In this document: positions 16,172 to 24,821 of the stretch, in pieces | Numbering within the stretch: position 1 is the first letter of the stretch | Layout: every line of letters starts with the position of its first letter | DNA from: Teichococcus aerophilus | GTDB taxonomy: Bacteria > Pseudomonadota > Alphaproteobacteria > Acetobacterales > Acetobacteraceae | Reading direction: 5' to 3' | NCBI RefSeq assembly: GCF_014490485.1 | Contig: NZ_JACTVA010000025.1 | Coordinates: 1-64,000 of the forward strand | Length of the DNA: 64,000 nt | Notes under the pieces: generated by a model | Databases searched by the model: none | The model's input: only the letters and a program-made list of their open reading frames with translations | Told to the model about the DNA's origin: nothing | Program-made: the position numbers and the translations under genes

Positions 16172-17389
16172 TCAGTCCTGTTCGCAGATCGTCAGGATCG
16201 TCAGTAGGTAGACGCGCACCATGTCCAGGAAGTCGGGGATGTCCACGCGCTCATCCGGCATGGTGTTGTAGCGGCCGCCGGGGCCGCAGACGATGCCTTC
16301 CATGCCGCCCAACGTGCAGAGATGCCCGGCATCCGTGCCGTAATAGGCGGGGGGCGTGATGGCGCCAGTGGGCTGCGTCTCGCCCCGCACGGCCAGGTAG
16401 GCGGCGTTGATGGCTTGCACGATGGGGCTGTCGCGCCGCACCTCGAAGGCCGGCATGGGCTGGTGGCCGCCGGCATTCTCGACCTTGATCTCCGCCTTCA
16501 GGCCGGGGAAGCGTGCCTCCAGCGCCTGTAGTTCCCGCTGCATGTCGGCCACCGCGCCCTCCTGCGTCTGGCCGGGGGCGTAGCGGCCGGAGCCCTTGAT
16601 GCGGACGAAATCGGCCACCTGCGGCGCGCGCCACTCTTGCAGGTCCCGCCCCAGCGCGCCGTGCACGACGCCGACATTGACGCGGTTGATCGCGGCATGG
16701 TCCGGGGATGCGGCGCCGGTGAAGCGCATCGCGTTCAGCCGGGGGATCAGGTCGGTGGCGGCGACGATGGCATCCACCGCTTCCTCCCGCTTGGAGAGAT
16801 GGCGGGTGACGCCGGTCAGCTCGATGACGAAGACGAAGGCGGCCGCATGCATGGTCATGGCGGCCAGGTCGGTCGGCTCGCTGTTGACGAAGTAGTCTGC
16901 GCGCAGCCCCTGCTCCATCAGGGAGCGGGTGCCGACGCCGCCCTGCAATTCGCCCACCACGAAGGTGAGTATGACGTCGCCCTTCAGCTTCACACCGGCC
17001 TTCACCAGCGTCTTGACGGCGCAGAGATAGGCGGCATCCCCGGCCTTCATGTTGGAGACGCCGATGCCGTAGATGAAGTCCTTGTCGATCTTGCCGCCCC
17101 AGGGGTCGACGGTCCAACCCTCGCTCACCGGGTTGGTGTCGACATGGCCGTTGAACAGCAGGCTCTTGCCGCCGCCGTTGCCGCGCAGGCGGCCGACGGC
17201 GTTGACGCGATCGCCCGGCACCGGCGTCAGCTCGGCCTCCAGGCCCAGCGCCTGCATCTGCCGCATCATCTCGGTCGCCAGCAGCTTCTCGCCTTCGGTC
17301 TGGCTGTAGCTCTTGTGCCGCACCATGGCGGCGAGTGTGTCGAGGCAGTCCTGCGTGTCGATCTGCGCCAGGATGTCCTGCGGGGTCAT
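16172..17389 (-). CDS. M20-fold peptidase/deacetylase homologue with non-canonical metal ligands
   Basis: A 405-residue protein with clear M20 (ArgE/DapE/CPG2) architecture. The first ligand pair is normal (GHVDTN, H82/D84), but the usual D-M-K-G is SNMKAG (Asp replaced by N113), the catalytic/metal Glu pair DEE is GEL (E147 kept, second Glu replaced by L148), and the C-terminal A-H-x-P-D-E is RYNTMPDE (His lost). SEPT (E171) is retained. Two-zinc chemistry is therefore doubtful; it may be a one-metal or non-enzymatic member, or a coherent subfamily with altered chemistry. It is the last gene of the peptide-transporter operon, 13 bp after the ATPase gene, whose first gene encodes a canonical M20 enzyme. 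Confidence 0.8.
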   Translation of the reverse strand: MTPQDILAQIDTQDCLDTLAAMVRHKSYSQTEGEKLLATEMMRQMQALGLEAELTPVPGDRVNAVGRLRGNGGGKSLLFNGHVDTNPVSEGWTVDPWGGKIDKDFIYGIGVSNMKAGDAAYLCAVKTLVKAGVKLKGDVILTFVVGELQGGVGTRSLMEQGLRADYFVNSEPTDLAAMTMHAAAFVFVIELTGVTRHLSKREEAVDAIVAATDLIPRLNAMRFTGAASPDHAAINRVNVGVVHGALGRDLQEWRAPQVADFVRIKGSGRYAPGQTQEGAVADMQRELQALEARFPGLKAEIKVENAGGHQPMPAFEVRRDSPIVQAINAAYLAVRGETQPTGAITPPAYYGTDAGHLCTLGGMEGIVCGPGGRYNTMPDERVDIPDFLDMVRVYLLTILTICEQD

Positions 17390-17402
17390 GAAACGCTCCA
17401 AT

Positions 17403-18995
17403 TCAGCCGACGGGCGCCGGCGAGGCGGCGATGAGCGCGCGGGTATAGGGATGCGCATCCGGCGCATCGATCGCCGCGGCGTCACGCAGATCCACCAGCT
17501 CGCCCTGCTGCATCACGGCGATGCGGTGGGCGATCTGCCGGATCAGGTTCAGGTCGTGGGTGATGAACAGATAGGCGGTGCCGTGCTGCCGCCGCAGCGC
17601 CAGCAGCAACTCGACCACCTGCGCCTGGACCGAGACGTCGAGGGCGGCGGTGATCTCGTCGCAGATGACCAGGCTGGGGCGGGCGGCGAAGGCGCGGGCG
17701 ATGGCGACGCGCTGCTTCTCCCCACCCGAGAGCTGGTGCGGGTATTTCCGCGCATAGTCGGCGGGCAGCCGGACCTGTTCCAACAGGGCGGGGATATCCG
17801 ACAGCGCGCCGCCATACAGCTTCAGCGGCCGGGCCAGGATGTCGCCGATGCGCATGCGAGGGTTCAGCGAGGAGTCCGGGTGCTGGAACACGATCTGCAC
17901 GGCGCGGCGATAGGCCTTGTCCATTTGCCGCGCGTGGTCCAGCCGGCGGCCGGTGGCGTGGATGCCGCCGTCGAACTCGGCGAGGCCGGTCAGGCCACGC
18001 GCAAGCGAGGATTTTCCGGAACCGGATTCGCCCACCACACCGAGGATCTCGCCCGCGCGCACCTCCAGCGACACGGCCTTGGTGGCGGGCGGCGGCGGCG
18101 GGCGGAACAGGCGGCGGCGGCCGTAGCGGACGCTCAGGCCATTGGCGGCCAGCACCGTGTCGCCGCCGGCGGCGTCGTCCACCAGCCGGCGATGCGGCCG
18201 GGGCACGGCGGCCACCAGGCGGCGCGTGTAGTCATGCCGTGGGTCGAGGAACACCGCTTCCGGCGCGCCTTCCTCGACGATGCGGCCCTGGCGCAGCACG
18301 CTGACCCGGTCCGCGACGCGGGAGACGAGGCCGAGGTCGTGCGAGATGTACAGGGCCGCCACGCCCGTGCGTTCCCGCAGCCGCGCGAACAACTCCAGGA
18401 TGCGCGCGCCGGTGATGACGTCGAGCGCCGTGGTCGGCTCGTCGAACAGGATCAGCTCGGGCGCCGTGGCGAAGGCGGTGGCGATGACGACGCGTTGCTT
18501 CTCGCCGCCGCTGGCCTCGTGCGGGTAGCGCCGCATCAGTGCCGTGGGGTTGCGCAGCTCCACCTCGGCCAGCGCGGCCTCGGCGGCGTCGCGCGCCTCG
18601 GCACGGCCGAGGCCGCGATGGCGCATCAGCACCTCGATCACCTGCTCGCCCAGGCGCAGCGTCGGGTTCAGCGCGGTGGAGGGGTCCTGGAAGACCATGC
18701 CGATGCGCTTGCCGCGCACCGCCTGCAGGCCCTTGGCATCCAGCCCGCGCAGGTCCAGCCCGCCCAGGCTCAGCCGGCCGCTGGCCTCCACCGCATTGCG
18801 CGGCAGGTGGCGCATGATGGCCCAGGCCAGCGAGGACTTGCCGGAGCCGGATTCGCCCACCAGCCCAACCACCTCGCCCTTGCCGATGGCAAGGTTCACG
18901 CCGTCCAGCACCCGCGCCGTGCCGTGGCGCAGCGTGTAATCCAGGCTGTAGTTCTCGATGGCCAGCACGGGGCTGGCGGGGGGTGCGGCGGTCAT
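17403..18995 (-). CDS. Peptide ABC transporter fused ATP-binding protein (DppD-DppF type)
   Basis: A 530-residue fusion of two complete ABC ATPase domains that supply energy to the peptide importer. Domain 1 (about 10-265): Walker A GESGSGKSS, signature ASGGEKQRV, Walker B LILFDEPTTALD. Domain 2 (about 285-525): Walker A GESGSGKSS, signature [14 protein letters not shown], Walker B LVICDEITAALD. Each domain is followed by the oligopeptide-transporter tail (HDYTRRLVAAVP, HPYTRALIAASP). In domain 1 the signature begins ASGGE rather than LSGGE. The start overlaps the permease stop codon (ATGA). Confidence 0.92.
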   Translation of the reverse strand: MTAAPPASPVLAIENYSLDYTLRHGTARVLDGVNLAIGKGEVVGLVGESGSGKSSLAWAIMRHLPRNAVEASGRLSLGGLDLRGLDAKGLQAVRGKRIGMVFQDPSTALNPTLRLGEQVIEVLMRHRGLGRAEARDAAEAALAEVELRNPTALMRRYPHEASGGEKQRVVIATAFATAPELILFDEPTTALDVITGARILELFARLRERTGVAALYISHDLGLVSRVADRVSVLRQGRIVEEGAPEAVFLDPRHDYTRRLVAAVPRPHRRLVDDAAGGDTVLAANGLSVRYGRRRLFRPPPPPATKAVSLEVRAGEILGVVGESGSGKSSLARGLTGLAEFDGGIHATGRRLDHARQMDKAYRRAVQIVFQHPDSSLNPRMRIGDILARPLKLYGGALSDIPALLEQVRLPADYARKYPHQLSGGEKQRVAIARAFAARPSLVICDEITAALDVSVQAQVVELLLALRRQHGTAYLFITHDLNLIRQIAHRIAVMQQGELVDLRDAAAIDAPDAHPYTRALIAASPAPVG

Positions 18996-19822
18996 CGTTC
19001 GTCCCGCGGGTTCAGCGCGTCGCGCAGCCCGTCCCCCAACAGGTTGAAGGCGATGGCGGTGACGCCGATGGCCAGTGCCGGCGCCAGGATGATCCACGGC
19101 GCCTGGTGCACGAAGCGGCGTGCCTCCGCCACCATCAGTCCCCATTCCGGCGCCGGCGGCTGCGCGCCGAGGCCGAGGAAACTGAGCGTCGCGAACAGCA
19201 TCACCGCGAAGGCGACGCGGATGGTGGTCTCCACCACCACGGGGCCGACGACGTTCGGCAGCATCTCCCGCAACACGATGAAGCTGGCGCGCTCGCCGCG
19301 TGCCAGCGCGGCCTTCACGTAGTCCTGCGCCCTCACGTTGAGGGCGACGGAGCGGGTGACGCGCGCCATGCCGGGGGTGAAGGCGATGGCGATGGCCAGC
19401 GTGGCGTTCAGGCTGCCCTTGCCGAGGCTGCTGACCAGCAGCAGCGCCAGCAACAGGCCGGGAATGGCCATCACCGCATCGACATTGCGCATGATCGCCT
19501 CGTCCCACCGCCCGCCGAGATAGGCGGAGAGCGTGCCGATCACCGCACCCGCCAGCGTGCCGAGCAACGTGGCCAGCAGGGCGAGCGGGATGGTGGAGCG
19601 GGCGCCGGTCATCAGCCGGCTCAGCACGTCGCGGCCCAGCTGGTCGGCGCCCAGCCAGTTCTGCGCGCCGGGCGGGCGGAAGCGGCCGAGGAAGTCGATC
19701 GCCTCCGGGTCACGCGGCGCCAGCTCGGGGCCCAGCAGGCAGAGCAGGGCCAGCAACACCAGCAGCGCGCTGCCGATGGCGCCCTGCGGCGTGCGCAACA
19801 GGCGGCGGAGCAGGTCAGTCAT
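18992..19822 (-). CDS. Peptide ABC transporter permease (DppC type)
   Basis: A 276-residue inner-membrane permease. It has the OppC/DppC N-terminal topology (one segment, then GPELAPRDPEAIDFLGRFRPP and the conserved LGADQLGRDVLSRLMTGAR), followed by the five-helix core and the ATPase-contact loop (YVKAALARGERASFIVLREMLPNV). The ATG at 19822 overlaps the DppB-type gene by eight bases; a longer start at 19882 would run into it. It pairs with the next upstream permease to form the peptide channel. Confidence 0.92.
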   Translation of the reverse strand: MTDLLRRLLRTPQGAIGSALLVLLALLCLLGPELAPRDPEAIDFLGRFRPPGAQNWLGADQLGRDVLSRLMTGARSTIPLALLATLLGTLAGAVIGTLSAYLGGRWDEAIMRNVDAVMAIPGLLLALLLVSSLGKGSLNATLAIAIAFTPGMARVTRSVALNVRAQDYVKAALARGERASFIVLREMLPNVVGPVVVETTIRVAFAVMLFATLSFLGLGAQPPAPEWGLMVAEARRFVHQAPWIILAPALAIGVTAIAFNLLGDGLRDALNPRDER

Positions 19823-20762
19823 AGCGGATCCGCCGGTCGAGAAGGGCATAGGCGATGTCGGCCAGGGTGCTGGCCACCGCATAGGTCACGGCCATGACCA
19901 GCGCGCCGGCCTGGATGGCGGGAAGGTCCCGCGCCGTGATGGCGACGATCAACTGCCGCCCGATGCCGGGCAGGGCGAATATCTCCTCCACCACGATGAT
20001 GCCGCCGAGCAGGTAGCCGACATCCAGCGCGACGATGGTGATGACCGGCAGCAACGCGTTGCGCAGCACGTGCCGCAGCAGGACCGAGCGGGGCGCGAGG
20101 CCCTTCAGCCTGGCGGCGCGGATATAGTCGCTGTGCAGGACGTCGATTGTCTCGGACCGCACCATGCGGGACACGTGCGCGACCATGATGACCGAGACGG
20201 TCAGCACCGGCAGCACGAGATGCGCCATGGAGTCCCAGAAATCCTCGCCCGGCGGCACGTAGCCGGTGGCGGGCAGCCATTGCAGCCAATCCGCCAGCAC
20301 GATCAGCAGCAGCGTCGCGGTGACGAATTCCGGCAGCGAGACGCCGATATAGGAGATGAAGCCGGTGACGAGATCCGCCGCCTTGCCCTGCCGCAGTGCC
20401 GCCCAGAGGCCGAGCGGCACGGCGACCGCCAGCATCAGCAGGATGCTGAGCAGCGCCAGCAGCAGGGAGCGGGAGAGCGCTGTCAGCATCATCGGCGCCA
20501 CCGGCTGGCCGGTGCGCATGGAATGGCCGAAATCGCCGGTCAGCGCGGCGGTCAGCCAGTGCCAGTATTGCAGCCAGATGGGGTCGTTCAGCCCCAGCCG
20601 GTCGCGCACGGCGGCCAGCGCCTCCGGCGTCGCGTTCTCGCCCAGCAGCGTCACCGCCGCATCCGCCGGCAGCACCTGGGTGATGGCGAAGACCAGCACC
20701 GAGACGACCAGGACGGTATAGGCGACCAGGAACAGCCGCCGGAGAAGCCAGCCCGTGCTCAA
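19815..20762 (-). CDS. Peptide ABC transporter permease (DppB type)
   Basis: A 315-residue inner-membrane permease of the OppB/DppB family: N-terminal helix (LLRRLFLVAYTVLVVSVLVFAI), the extracellular GDFGHSMRTGQPV segment, the contact loop YIRAARLKGLAPRSVLLRHVLRNALLPV, and the C-terminal signature VVEEIFALPGIGRQLIVAI. The start is a TTG at 20762, only five bases after the binding-protein stop codon; no suitable ATG or GTG lies nearby. Translation is probably coupled to the upstream gene. Confidence 0.9.
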   Translation of the reverse strand: MSTGWLLRRLFLVAYTVLVVSVLVFAITQVLPADAAVTLLGENATPEALAAVRDRLGLNDPIWLQYWHWLTAALTGDFGHSMRTGQPVAPMMLTALSRSLLLALLSILLMLAVAVPLGLWAALRQGKAADLVTGFISYIGVSLPEFVTATLLLIVLADWLQWLPATGYVPPGEDFWDSMAHLVLPVLTVSVIMVAHVSRMVRSETIDVLHSDYIRAARLKGLAPRSVLLRHVLRNALLPVITIVALDVGYLLGGIIVVEEIFALPGIGRQLIVAITARDLPAIQAGALVMAVTYAVASTLADIAYALLDRRIRYD

Positions 20763-20767
20763 GGCGC

Positions 20768-22387
20768 TCAGCCCCGCCGCGGGGCGCCGTCGCCCATCCA
20801 GACCTGGTCCAGCCGGAACACGGCGCCGCGCGGGTGCAGCGTGTAGCCCTGCACGTAGCTGCGCTGGGCCGCCAGCAGGTCGAAGAAGGCGGGGATGACG
20901 GAGGGGACTTCCTCATGCATCAGCTTCTGCGCAGCATCGTACAGGCCGCGCCGCTTCGCCTCGTCCGCCGTCACGCGTGCCTCGCGTACCAGCTTGTCGA
21001 AGTCGGCGTTGTTCCAGCGGGTTTCGTTCCAGGCGGAATCGGAGGTGTAGAGCAGGGAGAAGATGGCGTCGGCTGTCGCCTGCATGTTGTAGAAGCCGAC
21101 ATAGAAGCTGCCCTTCTTCCACACCTGGTCCAGGTAGGTGGCGTGCGGCATGGTCTGCACGTTGATGCGGAAGCCGGCCGGCCGCGCCATCTCCCGCATC
21201 GCCACCGCGAGCTGCGCGCGCGTGCCCGGGTTCTCCGAGGCGACGAGGGTGACATCCAGCCCATTCGGGTGCCCGGCTTCCGCCAGCAGCCGCTTGGCGG
21301 CGGCGATGTCCGGCTTCTTCAGCGGGAATTCCTTGTGGAAATGGTAGGCGGCGTTCATCGGCACGTCGTTGCCCGGCGTGCCGTAGCCCTGGGCGACGAA
21401 GCCGACCATCGCCTCCCGGTCCATCGCCAGCGCCAGCGCCCGCCGCACGCGGACATCGTTGAAGGGCGGCTGCGCGCAATCCATGTTCACGTTGAGGAAC
21501 TGGCCGGATGGCACGCGCAGCGCCTTGACGCCGCGGGCCGAGGACAGGCGCGGGAACTCGCCCTGGCCGGCATTGCTCATCAGGTCCGTATCGCCCGAGA
21601 TCAGCGCCGAGGCTTCCGCGGTCGAGTCTGGGAAGACCATGACCTCGACCCGGTCCAGATAGGGGCGGGCCGGGTCGTAATATTGCTCGTTGCGCGTGAC
21701 GATGATGCGGCGGTCCGGCTCGTAGGACACCAGCTTGAAGGGGCCGGTGCCGACCGCCTGGCGGGCCAGTGCGTCGAGGTCCCCTTCTGCAAAGCGGGCC
21801 GGGATGATGCGGGCGGAGGTGTAGGCGACCGCCACCGGCAGGTCGGCATAGGGGGCGGAGAGACGGAACAGTACCGTCTGCGCATCCACCGCCTCGACAC
21901 TCGCGATGGGGCCGACATTGGTGCGCGCGGGGGAGGCGGTCTTGGGGTCCAGGATCGCCTTGAAGGTGGCGGCGACGTCGGTGGCGGTGCAGGGCGTGCC
22001 GTCGTGGAACACGACGCCCTGACGCAGCGTGAAGCGCCACTCGGTCAGGTCGGCATTGGGCGTCCAGGCGGTGGCGAGGTCAGGCTCCGGCGTCATGTCC
22101 GGCTTCAGCCGGGTCAGGTTGCTGTAGAGCAACTCGGTGACGAGGTACTCGGGGTTCACCCGGCTGCGCAGCGGGTGGATGACGCTGGCGGCCTGGTCGA
22201 CCGAGACGCGCAGCACGCCGCCGCGGCGCGGCGCGCCGGCCGCCGGGGCCGGGATGGTGGAGGCCGGGCTGGTGGAGGCCGGGCTGGTGGAGGATTGGGC
22301 CAGCACGGGCAGCGCGCCCGCCGGCAGTGTGGCGATGCCGGCGACGCCGGCCAGCAGGTGGCGGCGGGAGAAGGGCAGGCGGGTCAT
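20768..22387 (-). CDS. Peptide ABC transporter substrate-binding protein (SBP family 5)
   Basis: A 539-residue periplasmic binding protein. The signal region MTRLPFSRRHLLAGVAG has a twin-arginine-like SRRHLL motif, then comes a short low-complexity linker with repeated STSPA units, probably a flexible spacer. The mature fold has family-5 hallmarks: LATAWTPNADLTEWRFTLR, GTGPFKLVSYEPDR and DVRVRRALALAMDREAM. It would capture peptides or acylated amino acids for the DppBC channel downstream. It lies between the canonical M20 gene (14 bp upstream) and dppB. Confidence 0.9.
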   Translation of the reverse strand: MTRLPFSRRHLLAGVAGIATLPAGALPVLAQSSTSPASTSPASTIPAPAAGAPRRGGVLRVSVDQAASVIHPLRSRVNPEYLVTELLYSNLTRLKPDMTPEPDLATAWTPNADLTEWRFTLRQGVVFHDGTPCTATDVAATFKAILDPKTASPARTNVGPIASVEAVDAQTVLFRLSAPYADLPVAVAYTSARIIPARFAEGDLDALARQAVGTGPFKLVSYEPDRRIIVTRNEQYYDPARPYLDRVEVMVFPDSTAEASALISGDTDLMSNAGQGEFPRLSSARGVKALRVPSGQFLNVNMDCAQPPFNDVRVRRALALAMDREAMVGFVAQGYGTPGNDVPMNAAYHFHKEFPLKKPDIAAAKRLLAEAGHPNGLDVTLVASENPGTRAQLAVAMREMARPAGFRINVQTMPHATYLDQVWKKGSFYVGFYNMQATADAIFSLLYTSDSAWNETRWNNADFDKLVREARVTADEAKRRGLYDAAQKLMHEEVPSVIPAFFDLLAAQRSYVQGYTLHPRGAVFRLDQVWMGDGAPRRG

Positions 22388-22401
22388 GCAGGTGGGTTCC
22401 T

Positions 22402-23709
22402 TCAGGGCGCGCGGTCGGGGGCGGGGCGGAGGGCGGGCGCGAAATCCGCAGCCAGATAGGCCAGCACACTCTGTGCCAGGGCGACGAGGTCGGCGGTGGT
22501 GGTGTGTTCGTCCGGGCCGTGGATGTTGTTGCCCTCGCGGCCGAGGCCGGTGAGCAGCACTTCCTGCTGGCCGGTGGCCTGCTGGACCCAGCCGAAATCG
22601 GAGCAGCTGGACGCACCCCAGGCGCGGAATTCGGCAGGGTCGTAGCCGAAGCCAGCGGAGAGCGCCGCCTGCCAGCGCGGCCAGTGCGGGCCACGCGGGT
22701 CGGCGGTGGGCATCAGGTGGCCGACGAGGTCGAGCTCTGCCGTCACGCCGGGCGGCACTGCGGCGCGGATGGCGGCCTCGATCTCGGCGCGCGCCTCGGC
22801 AGCATCTTCCTCCGGCGTGTAGCGGCGGTTCAGCGTCAGGGTCAGCGCATCCGGTACCTGGCCGCCACTGCCGGTGCCGCCCTGCGCCGCGACGATGGAG
22901 AGACTGGCGGCCAGCTTGCGGCCGTTCCACCACGGCGGTGCCGGCAGGTCGGACGTGCGCGCGGCGACCACCGGCTTCAGCGCCGCCAGCGCCTGCATCA
23001 CCGGCAGCGCGGCCTCCACCGCGTTCACCGCGGCGCCGGGGTCGCCGGCATGGGCGGTGCGGCCGGTCAGGCGCAGCTGCAGGTTGATCACGCCGAAGCA
23101 GCCGGCCCAGATGCGCGCCGCGGCCGTGCCGTTGAAGTTCAGCACATGGCCTTCCAGCAGCCCCTGCTCCGCCAGGTAGCGCACGCCGGGGTAGAGGCCG
23201 CCCTCTTCATCCGTGCACAGCAGGAACATCGGGTCGTAGGCCAGCTCGACGCCGCAGGCATCGGCGGCGCGCAGCGCCAGCATGGCGGCGGCGATGCTGC
23301 CCTTCATGTCGGCGGCGCCCAGGCCGTGCAGGCGGTCACCCTCCCGCGTCAGGGCGAAGGGGTCGCGGGTCCAGCCCCGGGCGGGGGGCACGGTATCGGT
23401 ATGGAAATACAGGCCCAGCACCGGGCGGCCGGTCCGGCGGGTCGCGATCAGATTCACCCGCTCGCCCACCGCCGGGCCGCCGGGGACGTGCCAGAGCGCC
23501 TCCGGCACGCTCACACGCCGGGTTTCCAGCGCGAACGGGGCCAGCAATTCCTCCAGCAGATCCGCGAAGCCAGCGTAGCCGGTACCGGGCGGAAAGGCCG
23601 TGTCCACCGTTAGCATCCGCGCGAGGTCGGCCACCGCGCCCTCGACATCCCGCGCGATGCGGTCGAAGGCAGAACGGAGTGATGCTGGAGCGGTTGAGGT
23701 TGGCTGCAT
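22402..23709 (-). CDS. M20-family metallohydrolase (ArgE/DapE/CPG2-type deacylase)
   Basis: A 435-residue enzyme with the full di-zinc M20 signature: H103-x-D105 (FHTDTVPP), D134 in GAADMKG, catalytic E168 and metal E169 (CTDEEGG), and the late His in NNIHGPDEH. It should hydrolyse an amide bond in an acylated or dipeptide-like substrate in the cytoplasm. It is the first gene of the peptide-uptake operon, so import and hydrolysis are coupled; the operon ends with a second M20-like protein lacking several ligands. The ATG at 23709 faces the HutC-type regulator across 53 bp of AT-rich DNA. Confidence 0.9.
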   Translation of the reverse strand: MQPTSTAPASLRSAFDRIARDVEGAVADLARMLTVDTAFPPGTGYAGFADLLEELLAPFALETRRVSVPEALWHVPGGPAVGERVNLIATRRTGRPVLGLYFHTDTVPPARGWTRDPFALTREGDRLHGLGAADMKGSIAAAMLALRAADACGVELAYDPMFLLCTDEEGGLYPGVRYLAEQGLLEGHVLNFNGTAAARIWAGCFGVINLQLRLTGRTAHAGDPGAAVNAVEAALPVMQALAALKPVVAARTSDLPAPPWWNGRKLAASLSIVAAQGGTGSGGQVPDALTLTLNRRYTPEEDAAEARAEIEAAIRAAVPPGVTAELDLVGHLMPTADPRGPHWPRWQAALSAGFGYDPAEFRAWGASSCSDFGWVQQATGQQEVLLTGLGREGNNIHGPDEHTTTADLVALAQSVLAYLAADFAPALRPAPDRAP

Positions 23710-23726
23710 CTGTTCCAGGCCGATGG

Positions 23727-23749
23727 ATTTCTATATTCTATACATAATT
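23727..23749. promoter_or_regulatory. AT-rich promoter/operator between M20 operon and GntR gene
   Basis: A 23-bp block made almost only of A and T (about 80%) in otherwise GC-rich DNA. It contains two TCTATA units (TTTCTATATTCTATACATAA). It is the only plausible promoter/operator in the 53-bp divergent gap and probably binds the adjacent regulator. Confidence 0.45.
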
Positions 23750-23762
23750 GAGCGGACGAAGC

Positions 23763-24524
23763 ATGCCTCCTGTCAAGAGCGATCTCCCGACGATGACGCC
23801 GCCTGGCCAGCAGGGAGGGCTGCCGCTGCCGCTCTACGAGCACGTGAAGCAGCTGATCCTGGACGGTATCCTGGTGGGCACCTGGCCGCCCGGCGCGGTG
23901 CTGCCGGGGGAGGTGGCGCTTGCGGCGCATTTCGGCGTGGCTGTGGGCACGGTGCGCCGGGCGCTGGCGGACCTGGTCAGCGACGGCCAGCTGATGCGGC
24001 GGCGCAAGACCGGCACCGTCGTCACCGGCCGGGTGCCGATGCACAACCTGCGCAACTTCTTCCAGTATTTCCGCCTGCACGGCGCCGATGGCGGCCTGCT
24101 GCATTCCGAGACGGAGGTGCTGGCGCTCCGCCGGGAGGCGCCCACCCTGGCCGAGATCGCGCTGTTCCCGGATGCCGATGCCGGCATGCTGCGCCTGCAC
24201 CGCCTGCGCCACGTCAAAGGCCGACCGGTGATGCATGAATGGATGATGCTGCCCGCAGCGCGGCTGCCCGACTTCCCCGAAGTGCCGCCGCCGCTGTTGT
24301 ACCGCTTCCTGGTGGACCGCTACGGCATCCGCGTCTCCGCCGTGCGGGAAAGCGTGACGGCCAGCCTGGCGACGGAAGAAGACCTGACCCTGCTGCAACT
24401 GGAAGGCCCGGCCGCGCTGCTGGCCATCCAGGAAACCGCCTACGACCAGGCCGGCGCACCCATCATCGCCAGCCAGCACCGGGTGGTGACGGAAGGGCTT
24501 TGCTACCTGAACGAGTTGCGCTGA
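23763..24524 (+). CDS. GntR-family regulator, HutC/UTRA subfamily
   Basis: A 253-residue regulator. The N-terminal winged helix includes LPLYEHVKQLILDGILVGTW and VALAAHFGVAVGTVRRALADL. The C-terminal UTRA ligand domain follows (MLRLHRLRHVKGRPVMHEWMM; final ASQHRVV segment). UTRA domains bind small metabolites, here probably a peptide-derived amino acid. The ATG at 23763 is preferred over a TTG at 23748 that lies in the AT-rich operator. Divergent from the M20/peptide ABC operon, its likely target. Repeat copy 4 follows 13 bases after the stop codon. Confidence 0.88.
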   Translation: MPPVKSDLPTMTPPGQQGGLPLPLYEHVKQLILDGILVGTWPPGAVLPGEVALAAHFGVAVGTVRRALADLVSDGQLMRRRKTGTVVTGRVPMHNLRNFFQYFRLHGADGGLLHSETEVLALRREAPTLAEIALFPDADAGMLRLHRLRHVKGRPVMHEWMMLPAARLPDFPEVPPPLLYRFLVDRYGIRVSAVRESVTASLATEEDLTLLQLEGPAALLAIQETAYDQAGAPIIASQHRVVTEGLCYLNELR

Positions 24525-24537
24525 GGATTGTTGAAGG

Positions 24538-24781
24538 GAAGGCCGGGGAACGAATTCCCCGGACCCCATCTTCTTTTTTCGAGTTTTCGGGCGTGGCCGT
24601 TGAAAGGTTGGGCTTGAGATGAGGCTGGGTGCGCCGGAGGTCTTGGACCTCCGGCGACTGAGGGTTCAGCCCGCGTGGCCCATTTTAAATATCATCAAGC
24701 AGCGCTGGCTCTCAGTCCTGAAGCGCTTCGCCAAACTTGCAGAAAAAAGAAGGGGTCTGGGGAATTCTTTCCCCAGCCTTC
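24538..24781 (+). repeat. CTR intergenic repeat, copy 4 (standard interior)
   Basis: Convergent junction between the HutC-type regulator and the CMD gene. The left hairpin CCGGGGAACGAATTCCCCGG starts at 24543 and is followed by CCCCATCTTCTTTTTTC. The central dyad at 24632-24656 has perfect 11-bp arms. The right end is GAAGGGGTCTGGGGAATTCT... ending AGCCTTC. Confidence 0.88.
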
Positions 24782-24821
24782 TCCCGTCTTCCATTCATGT
24801 CCACCCCAACAAAGAAAGCCC

